Below, one piece after another: positions 16,904-22,369 of a stretch of DNA of 22,369 bases (its first letter is position 1; every line of letters begins with the position of its first letter). The translations under genes and the position numbers were made by a program. This DNA is from JBBIWA01 sp037439425 (GTDB lineage: Bacteria > Acidobacteriota > Blastocatellia > RBC074). Under the pieces are notes generated by a model. The model searched no databases. It worked only from the letters and a program-made list of their open reading frames with translations, and had not been told where the DNA came from. The stretch lies in assembly GCA_037439425.1 (NCBI GenBank), contig JBBIWA010000085.1:1-22369 (forward strand), in the 5' to 3' direction.

Positions 16904-17968
16904 TCAGGCGATACACCATTCCAGGACCGCCATGGCGCTGAACATTTTGTGACGCGCCTGTCGCCAGGCCAGACTTTGCGGGCCATCGAGCACTTCCCCG
17001 CAAACATCCTCTCCTCGGACGGCGGGCAGGTCATGGAGGAAGACCGTACCAGCAGGCTTAGCGACCTCTGCCATCACTGCCGGCGTGACGCTATAAGGCC
17101 AGAACTTCTCGCGCCAATTCGGATCCGGGTGCGGCACCCCCATGGTCTGCCAGCGAGTGGTGTAGACTGCATCAACGTTCCGGGGCAGTCTCCGCATGTT
17201 GTGGTGATGCTCAATGGTAGCGCCATGCTGGCTGGCTAACTCGATAGCCTGTTCGAGCACTGACTCCGAGAGACCGTAACCTTCGGGAGTAACAAAAGTG
17301 ACCCGCATGCCAGGGGTCATCGCGACAGCAAAGGCCAGGGCAGCAGCGGTGTTATTACCTTCGCCCAGATAGAGCACATGAAGGTCTTCCAGATGCCCGA
17401 ACCTTTCTTTGAGCGTTGATAGATCAGCGATCGCCTGCGTGGGATGCTCGTTGCAGCTCATGGCGTTGATGATGGCCATCTCATCTTGACTGGCCAGAGC
17501 TTTCATCTCAGCGATGGTATCGTTGGTTCTGATGACCAGAGCATCCAGATAGCCGGACAAAACGCGGGCAGTATCTTCGATGGTCTCTCCAGTGACCAGT
17601 TGCAGATCATTCGGACCGTAGGCTACCGTCTGCGCGCCCAACCGGAGCGCTCCGACAGTAAATGAGCTGCGGGTCCGCGTAGATGGTTTGCGGAAATAGA
17701 TCCCAACGATCTTGCCGGCTAAGGGTTTCTGTCCCCGGCAGCGGCCTGAGGCAAATTCCACCGATCGGTCTACCAGGCGGGCCAGCTCCTCTGTTTCCAG
17801 ATCCAAAAGAGAAAGCAGATGCCTCACCGGCTTCACCTCTTCTTCTAAAGAGGCTGGCACCCACGGCCCTGGATAACTCAAGCCAACCCTTTGTTCTCCC
17901 TGTGGACCAGCTTCTGTTAACACCTGCGCTAGTTGCTCTTGTTTTATCAGCTCTCTCGCTTTAGCCAT
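16904..17968 (-). CDS. Ornithine-carbamoyltransferase-like enzyme (Dap carbamoylation?)
   Basis: 354 residues from ATG 17968, with GAGGAG 7 nt upstream (17981-17976). It transfers a carbamoyl group from carbamoyl phosphate to an amine. Seen: the carbamoyl phosphate loop STRTRSSF (96-103) and HPTQ (175-178). The ornithine-site motif HCLPA of true OTCs reads HDLPA here (312-316), and the usual SMG loop is replaced by TTRWQTMG (270-277). About 45 residues precede the core fold. The substrate side is therefore altered while the carbamoyl phosphate side is intact. Next to sbnA/sbnB, the best guess is carbamoylation of the side-chain amine of Dap to beta-ureidoalanine, as proposed for VioL in viomycin and for the zwittermicin enzyme. 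A role in arginine metabolism is less likely because no arg genes adjoin. The family is certain; the substrate is inferred. Confidence 0.92.
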   Translation of the reverse strand: MAKARELIKQEQLAQVLTEAGPQGEQRVGLSYPGPWVPASLEEEVKPVRHLLSLLDLETEELARLVDRSVEFASGRCRGQKPLAGKIVGIYFRKPSTRTRSSFTVGALRLGAQTVAYGPNDLQLVTGETIEDTARVLSGYLDALVIRTNDTIAEMKALASQDEMAIINAMSCNEHPTQAIADLSTLKERFGHLEDLHVLYLGEGNNTAAALAFAVAMTPGMRVTFVTPEGYGLSESVLEQAIELASQHGATIEHHHNMRRLPRNVDAVYTTRWQTMGVPHPDPNWREKFWPYSVTPAVMAEVAKPAGTVFLHDLPAVRGEDVCGEVLDGPQSLAWRQARHKMFSAMAVLEWCIA

Positions 17969-18101
17969 AATTTCACTCCTCGCTTGTTGGATGGGGTTAT
18001 TGGTTATCGAAGGTGAGGATTCAATCTGCCACCAAAAGCGACAACTCCTGTTGGTAAGTTGGCCAGCAAAAATAAGCTGGCATAAAGCACTACGTGTGTG
18101 A

Positions 18102-18158
18102 CTAGCTCAAGCGTGAGCGCGGGCTTGAATGAGCGGCCCTCACTCACGTTCGGGCTAG
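18102..18158. repeat. Inverted repeat with 16-nt arms
   Basis: Arms ctagctcaagcgtgag (18102-18117) and ctcacgttcgggctag (18143-18158) are complementary at 13 of 16 positions, with a 25-nt loop. There is no T-run on either side, so a Rho-independent terminator is not supported. It may be a REP-like element. Confidence 0.55.
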
Positions 18159-18379
18159 CTGACACGTTCCTGCCTCTCTGCTGGAGTACTTAAAGTCGCG
18201 TGATGCGAGCAGATTGCTCCTTCCTGCGGGATAGGCCGGCTTGATCTTTTAACAAGGCCCTCAGGCCAGAGAGAAATCGTAACTACTAGGGTCGGGAAGA
18301 TTTCGGTGATCCGGCTTAGTGATTTCAATAGTTTAGCCGTTCTTGGAGCCGAAATTCTCCCCAAAGGATCGTCTCAGCC

Positions 18380-18403
18380 CCCGCAGGGGCGACCTATCTA
18401 TAG
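18380..18403 (-). repeat. Dispersed GCTCCT repeat, copy 5 (inverted)
   Basis: Contains ggggcgacctatctatag (18386-18403). Its reverse complement matches the first 18 nt of the core of copy 6 except for one base. Copies 5 and 6 face each other across a 10-nt loop and form a hairpin. Confidence 0.8.
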
Positions 18404-18412
18404 TAACCAGTC

Positions 18413-18451
18413 GCTATAGATAGGTCGCTCCTGAGCGCAGCTGAAAAACGT
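18413..18451 (+). repeat. Dispersed GCTCCT repeat, copy 6
   Basis: 39-nt unit starting gctatagataggtcgctcct and ending gaaaaacgt. It is a direct repeat of copy 7 with two differences; the last 26 nt (18426-18451) are identical to 18477-18502. Confidence 0.88.
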
Positions 18452-18463
18452 GCAATGCCGCGT

Positions 18464-18502
18464 GCTATAAATAGGCCGCTCCTGAGCGCAGCTGAAAAAC
18501 GT
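18464..18502 (+). repeat. Dispersed GCTCCT repeat, copy 7
   Basis: 39-nt unit starting gctataaataggccgctcct, 51 bp after copy 6 and in the same orientation. It differs from copy 6 at two positions in the CTATA part (a for g, c for t). Confidence 0.88.
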
Positions 18503-18581
18503 CCGGTTGGCTCAATGTCGCAAGCAATTTCTTGCAGAATTTATCCGACAGATCACTAGAGAGGTCTTTTATCTCTCAATT

Positions 18582-18611
18582 CTATAAAATAGGTTGCTCC
18601 TACCGCAGCTA
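18582..18611 (+). repeat. Dispersed GCTCCT repeat, copy 8
   Basis: Starts ctataaaataggttgctcct and ends accgcagcta. It has the same start, core and CGCAGCTA end as copies 2, 6 and 7, with one extra A in the CTATA part. Confidence 0.75.
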
Positions 18612-18672
18612 AGCACCGCCCCCGCTGAGTAGTTACGAGAAATCTTTGCATGTAACTGAAAAGACCGCTTGC

Positions 18673-18730
18673 TACCGCGCGCGGTATTGAGTCGGTGCTG
18701 CGGCTGCGCGAATCAGTACCGCGACCGGTA
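18673..18730. repeat. Pair of related GC-rich palindromes
   Basis: taccgcgcgcggta (18673-18686) is a perfect 14-nt palindrome. taccgcgaccggta (18717-18730) is the same sequence with two changes. They flank a GC-rich spacer downstream of the NodU-type gene's stop. They could be operator-like sites or repeat remnants; no regulator is encoded nearby. Confidence 0.45.
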
Positions 18731-18789
18731 GGGAGCGGCTTCACACTCAAATGCAGTCTGCTGTAATTTCACAGCCAATGTGTCTGTGA

Positions 18790-20580
18790 TCACTTCTGAA
18801 GAAGAAACCGGTTGATTACCAACGCATCAATTCCTGAGCAATAGTAGCTGCGCACAGCTTCTCGCGGCGTGCAGACAATCGGCTCACCGAAGAGATTAAA
18901 GGAGGTATTGAGGAGAAGGGGAACTCCCGTCTTTTCACCGAATTTATTCAGTAAGCGCCAAAAGAGTGGATTGGTCTTGCGGCTCACAGTATGCACGCGG
19001 GCCATACCATCACCAAACCAGGCGGCGGGAATCAGATGGCGTTTCTCAGTCTTGACCCGCGAAACGGGAATGAGAAACCGTGAGAGCGGGCTACAATCCT
19101 CGAAAAACTCTGCCACTTGCTCCTCCGGTATCGAAGCGGCGAAGGGGCGAAAAGCTTCCCGATGCTTTACAAACAGATTGAGATTCTCTTTCATGTACTC
19201 CTGCTGCGGGCTGGCCAGAATGCTTCTGGCGCCCAGTGACCGGGGGCCGAATTCGGCGCGCCCTTGAAACCAGGCGACAATGTTCCCCTGATGGAGCAAA
19301 TCTACCACTTCGCTCAGCAGTTTCTCTTCAGTGATGATGCAGCGATAGATCAGTTTGCAATTGTCGAGCACCGGTTTTACTTCTTGATCCGAATACTCAG
19401 GCCCCAGGAAGACGTGCTCCAGAGGAGCCGGCTGCCCCTGATCCAGTTGGTTATGCCAGAGGTAGAGAGCGGCGCCGAGACTACAACCTGCATTTCCGGC
19501 CGCTGGCTGAACGAAAATATGCCGGTAACCACTCTCTCGCTCCAGCTTCGAGACCAGCAAACCATTGAGTGCCACGCCACCTGCCAGACATAAAGCATCT
19601 AGCTTCAATTCCAGCCGGACCTTTTCAGCCAACGCTAGCACTACCTGCTCCAGACGCTGCTGCAGACTACGCGCCAGATTCTGCCGATAGCTATCGGCCG
19701 GCAGCCTCGCCTTCAGCAACCCGCTGGCGCTTTCCACTTTCTCCGCCCACGGCAGGTTCCCAGTCTCTCCAGCAAGTTGCCTATCTCGGCGCCGCAGATA
19801 GTCACCAAACTGGCGATAGAATTTCTCTGAAAATAGGTCCGGCCCTTGCAGCGAAGAGGTAAAGTAGGAGAGGTCAACAGAGGGCACCCCTTCCCGATCC
19901 AGCTTGATCAGATCGCAAAAAGCTGAGAGAAATTCTGGCTCACCGGCCACGCTGAGCCACTGCGTCTTATGCTCCTCCGCGTTGGCGCGAAAGCCCAGGT
20001 ATTCGGTAATCAGGCTGTAGACCCACCCCAAAGAGTTGGGAAACTCGATGCGATCCAGCAGGCGAATCTTTCTTCCTTCGCCCACCCCGGTCGCAATAGT
20101 CACGAAATCCCCCCGCCCGCTGAGCACCAGAATGGCAGCACGATCGAAACCTGAGAGATAGAAAGAGCTGGCTGCATGAGCAAGCTGATGGTCTACTGTC
20201 ACCATCTTCGAACTGCTCAGTAACCGCTTAACTAGGTGTTGTGTTTGCAGCCGGTCGTGAAACTCATTCACGCTCGCTACCTGACGATTACCAGGGGCTG
20301 AAGGATCGCGGTGCGCCAGCTGGTCATTAAACTCGCTTTGCCGGCGCAACAACCGCTTCGGCTTGAGGTAATAAGTCACGTAATCTATCTCCTCAAGCTT
20401 AATCTGAGCTGCCTCCAGGCAAAAACCAATAGCTCCGTAGGGCAGACCGCCACATTGATTGAGGCCGATATGCTTGACGCGGGTGAGCTTCTCCTCTTCA
20501 ATAGCCGCAATGAGTTTGCCGTCTTTCAAGAGCGCAGCTGCTGCGTCGTGATGATGTCCAGAGATACTTAGAGTATACAT
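18790..20580 (-). CDS. NodU/CmcH-type O-carbamoyltransferase
   Basis: 596 residues. ATG 20580 is preferred over an upstream TTG at 20619, because GGAGAG (20595-20590) precedes it and it avoids overlap with the NRPS. Members such as NodU, CmcH, TobZ and SxtI activate carbamoyl phosphate with ATP to carbamoyl-adenylate and transfer the carbamoyl group to a hydroxyl. Seen: SISGHHHDAAAAL (5-17); metal-site histidines in VDHQLAHAAS (H131, H135); CLAGGVALN (331-339); QPAAGNAGCSLGAA (359-370); and the carbamoyl phosphate-side motif GRAEFGPRSLGARSIL (440-455) with FRPFAAS (478-484). Length is normal and the protein looks intact. It starts 25 nt after the upstream NRPS stop, so it is probably co-transcribed and acts on the peptide or a hydroxylated residue. 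The acceptor is unknown; a beta-hydroxy group or Thr side chain is a reasonable candidate. Confidence 0.94.
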   Translation of the reverse strand: MYTLSISGHHHDAAAALLKDGKLIAAIEEEKLTRVKHIGLNQCGGLPYGAIGFCLEAAQIKLEEIDYVTYYLKPKRLLRRQSEFNDQLAHRDPSAPGNRQVASVNEFHDRLQTQHLVKRLLSSSKMVTVDHQLAHAASSFYLSGFDRAAILVLSGRGDFVTIATGVGEGRKIRLLDRIEFPNSLGWVYSLITEYLGFRANAEEHKTQWLSVAGEPEFLSAFCDLIKLDREGVPSVDLSYFTSSLQGPDLFSEKFYRQFGDYLRRRDRQLAGETGNLPWAEKVESASGLLKARLPADSYRQNLARSLQQRLEQVVLALAEKVRLELKLDALCLAGGVALNGLLVSKLERESGYRHIFVQPAAGNAGCSLGAALYLWHNQLDQGQPAPLEHVFLGPEYSDQEVKPVLDNCKLIYRCIITEEKLLSEVVDLLHQGNIVAWFQGRAEFGPRSLGARSILASPQQEYMKENLNLFVKHREAFRPFAASIPEEQVAEFFEDCSPLSRFLIPVSRVKTEKRHLIPAAWFGDGMARVHTVSRKTNPLFWRLLNKFGEKTGVPLLLNTSFNLFGEPIVCTPREAVRSYYCSGIDALVINRFLLQK

Positions 20581-20589
20581 AAGAGTAGG

Positions 20590-20595
20590 CTCTCC
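20590..20595 (-). promoter_or_regulatory. Ribosome binding site of the NodU-type gene
   Basis: GGAGAG on the minus strand, about 9 nt upstream of ATG 20580. It lies within the 25-nt space after the NRPS stop and supports ATG 20580 over the TTG at 20619. Confidence 0.55.
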
Positions 20596-20605
20596 AATGA
20601 GCTTG

Positions 20606-22369
20606 TCAAACCTCAACAACCTTCCGCCTGAGGGCTTTCAGCTTCTTCAGCGTAGCCTCTTGCAGCTCCTTCTCCTTGATAAGTTGCTGCTGTTTGTTCC
20701 TTTCAGCCAGCATCTCTGCTAACTCATTTAGTCTGACATCTGGCTCTGTGGCGATCCTTTCCAGCAGAGCTGTAAAATCACCGATCATCCGGTCGATCGT
20801 ACTGGCCTCAAACAGGTCTGTGTTATAAACCAGGATGCCGGCTAGACCTTGTTCCCTTTCCATCATGGAAAGATGCAAATCATACCTGGCTACTTTGTAA
20901 TCGCTTTCCAGTGGGGTAATAACCAGCCCTGGAAGCTCAACAGATTGCGTCATACCTTCTCGCAACTCGAACTTAACCTGGAAGAGCAACGAACGGCTCA
21001 TATCGCGCTGAGGTTGTAATTCCTCTACCAGCTTCTCGAAAGGCAAGTCTTGATGCGCATAAGCGGCTAGGGCTACCCGGCGAACCCGAGCCAGTAATTC
21101 TCGAAAAGTAGGATTACCTGAAAGATCGGTGCGCAATACCAGTTGATTGACGAAGAATCCGATCAGATTTTCAGTCCCGATGTGAGTCCGGTTGGCAACA
21201 TTGGTGCCTACTACCATATCATCCTGCGCCGTGTAGTAATGCAGCAGGGCTTTGAAGGCAGCCAGCAGCATCATAAACAGAGTGGCTCCTTCTCGACGGC
21301 TGAGCGCTCTGAGAGCTTCTGAGACTTCCTCTGACAGTTCCAGACCTTGCCCTTCTCCACAATTAGTCTGCACGGCCGGTCGAGGCCGATCGGTGGGCAA
21401 GTGCAACGCTGGCGGGAGCGCTGCGAGTTGTTGCTTCCAGTACGATAGCTGACGCTCCAACACCTCCCCCTGCAACCACTGGCGCTGCCAATGTGCAAAG
21501 TCGGCATATTGCACCTTCAGTTCAGCTAAAGGCGATGCTTTACCTGCGGAGAATGCTTCGTAGAGCACCGCTACCTCTCGCACCAGCACCGTCATTGACC
21601 AGGCATCGCTGACGATGTGATGCATGGTGAAAAACAGTATGTGATCGGTCTCGCTCAACCTCAATAATCCTACCCGCACAAGTGGTCCTTGAGCGAGCTT
21701 AAAAGGCCGTCTGATCTCTTCCATGACCAATCGCTGAGCTTCAATCTCGCGCTCCTGCGGCGATAACTCGCTAAGCACCACTACCGGTAAACTCAGGTGG
21801 TTCGCAGCCTCAGCTATCACCTGGACCGGGCGTCCATTCACCGTTGGGAAAGTAGTCCGCAAGACTTCATGGCGACGCACAATCTCAGTCAGTGCTCGCT
21901 CCATCGCTCCCACATCGAGTCGTCCTGTGAGGCGAACCGCTCCGGGGATATTGTAAGCTGGACTGTCAGGGTCTAACTGATCAAAGAACCACAGCCGCTG
22001 TTGAGCAAAAGATAGAGGTAGCTCTCCGTCTCGCGGGATAGGCAACATCGGTGGTATCTGCAATCCTTGCTCGCCACGATGAGCCGCTTCGATACTTTCA
22101 GCCAGTTCAGCTACAGTCCGTTTCTCAAAAAATATTTGGAAAGGCAACTCTACCTGAAAAGCATCAGACACGCGAGCGGCGACACGAGTGATCAGCAGAG
22201 AATGGCCACCTAGCTCGAAGAAATCATCATGAATGCCAACCTGCTCAATGCCTAAAACTTCAGCCCAGATCCCTGCCACTATCTCTTCCACCTGCGTCCG
22301 TGGCGCAACATATTCTCTGCTCCCTGCCCTACCCTCAGGCTCCGGCAACGCCTGCCGATCCACCTTCCC
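20606..22369 (-). CDS. NRPS C-terminal part, (A)-T-C, start beyond right edge
   Basis: 585 residues after the first internal Met codon (22363), with the frame open to the window edge; the start is not in the window. Numbering from 22363: end of an A domain (GKVDRQALPEPEG), T domain (FFELGGHS, Ser55), LCL-type C domain (about 115-540; PLSFAQQRLWFFDQ), then a charged, probably helical tail (about 550-585) ending LKALRRKVVEV. The C-domain active site reads HHIVSDA (248-254): the catalytic second histidine and the aspartate are kept, and the final glycine is alanine. The protein ends after C with no A, E or TE. It should therefore condense its chain with an amino acid held on another protein, most simply the Asp module of the 2641-residue NRPS, whose own first C-like domain lacks the active site. 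The tail is a likely docking segment. Confidence 0.95.
   Translation of the reverse strand, partial: GKVDRQALPEPEGRAGSREYVAPRTQVEEIVAGIWAEVLGIEQVGIHDDFFELGGHSLLITRVAARVSDAFQVELPFQIFFEKRTVAELAESIEAAHRGEQGLQIPPMLPIPRDGELPLSFAQQRLWFFDQLDPDSPAYNIPGAVRLTGRLDVGAMERALTEIVRRHEVLRTTFPTVNGRPVQVIAEAANHLSLPVVVLSELSPQEREIEAQRLVMEEIRRPFKLAQGPLVRVGLLRLSETDHILFFTMHHIVSDAWSMTVLVREVAVLYEAFSAGKASPLAELKVQYADFAHWQRQWLQGEVLERQLSYWKQQLAALPPALHLPTDRPRPAVQTNCGEGQGLELSEEVSEALRALSRREGATLFMMLLAAFKALLHYYTAQDDMVVGTNVANRTHIGTENLIGFFVNQLVLRTDLSGNPTFRELLARVRRVALAAYAHQDLPFEKLVEELQPQRDMSRSLLFQVKFELREGMTQSVELPGLVITPLESDYKVARYDLHLSMMEREQGLAGILVYNTDLFEASTIDRMIGDFTALLERIATEPDVRLNELAEMLAERNKQQQLIKEKELQEATLKKLKALRRKVVEV
22243..22369. 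repeat. 127-bp exact repeat, copy B (runs to window edge)
   Basis: Identical to 10218-10344 in the same orientation. It covers the end of the A domain and the linker to the T domain of the upstream NRPS. Because identity holds to the last base of the window, the true repeat is probably longer and may include much of the A domain. Confidence 0.97.

Larger units (their letters stand above)
17969..18789. other. 821-bp gap between the two carbamoyltransferase genes
   Basis: I find no convincing gene; small frames such as minus 18155-18364 and minus 18556-18750 have no recognisable domain. The gap contains a 16-bp-arm inverted repeat (18102-18158), four copies of the dispersed GCTCCT family (18380-18611), two of them forming an almost perfect hairpin, and two related GC-rich palindromes (18673-18686, 18717-18730). 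This is the most repeat-dense spacer in the window. It may split the cluster into two transcription units, but no promoter or terminator can be assigned. Confidence 0.65.

Noticed and set aside
18102..18431. Rho-independent terminators in the 821-bp gap
   Set aside because: The hairpins are stable but neither strand shows a T-run after the stem.
18413..18502. CRISPR array
   Set aside because: There are only two close direct copies with a 12-bp interval, the other copies are inverted and scattered, and no cas genes are present.
16519..18789. An MbtH-like protein in the gaps
   Set aside because: I looked for the small MbtH pattern in the spacers and did not find it. If these A domains need one, it is encoded outside the window.
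5293..22369. Thioesterase or reductase release domain
   Set aside because: None of the three NRPS proteins shows a TE GxSxG domain or an R domain in the window; release must be encoded elsewhere.

Overview
The window is the interior of a large nonribosomal peptide synthetase (NRPS) gene cluster. All eight genes I can support lie on the minus strand, so transcription runs from right to left. The DNA is moderately GC-rich. The megasynthases have the module style common in cyanobacteria, myxobacteria and acidobacteria, but nothing here fixes the taxon. There are no RNA genes, transposases or CRISPR arrays.

Layout in the direction of transcription: (1) 22369-20606, the C-terminal end of an NRPS (end of A, then T and C), which enters from beyond the right edge and stops after a C domain. 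(2) 20580-18790, a NodU/CmcH-type O-carbamoyltransferase, 25 nt downstream. (3) An 821-bp gap full of short repeats. (4) 17968-16904, an ornithine-carbamoyltransferase-like enzyme. (5) A 385-bp gap. (6) 16518-15511 and 15532-14504, an overlapping sbnA/sbnB-type pair for L-2,3-diaminopropionate (Dap). (7) A 211-bp gap with two repeats. (8) 14292-13240, a TauD/SyrP-like Fe(II)/2-oxoglutarate dioxygenase. (9) 13218-5293, a 2641-residue NRPS, degenerate C-A-T-C-A-T-E, 21 nt downstream. (10) A 725-bp gap with a large inverted-repeat element. (11) 4567 to beyond base 1, an NRPS with C(DCL)-A-T-C, continuing off the left edge.

How the genes may work together: hand-read A-domain signatures suggest Asp then Thr (epimerised to D) on the 2641-residue NRPS, and Ala on the next one. 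The Asp module begins with a C-like domain that has lost HHxxxDG, and the upstream NRPS ends in a free C domain. A SyrP-like dioxygenase gene sits directly upstream of the Asp module. Together this suggests a split C / interface-A-T arrangement in which the degenerate domain recruits the dioxygenase to make beta-hydroxy-Asp. The sbnA/sbnB pair plus the OTC-like enzyme suggests Dap and then beta-ureidoalanine, as in the viomycin/capreomycin and zwittermicin pathways. The NodU-type enzyme would add a separate O-carbamoyl group. No module for Dap or ureidoalanine is visible, so it should lie outside the window.

Other notable signals: an exact 127-bp duplication links the A-T junctions of two NRPS genes and runs to the right edge, next to an Asp A domain with aberrant base composition, which looks like a domain swap. 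A simple 8-bp repeat has expanded in frame inside the epimerization domain. A short repeat family occurs in at least eight copies, confined to the gaps.
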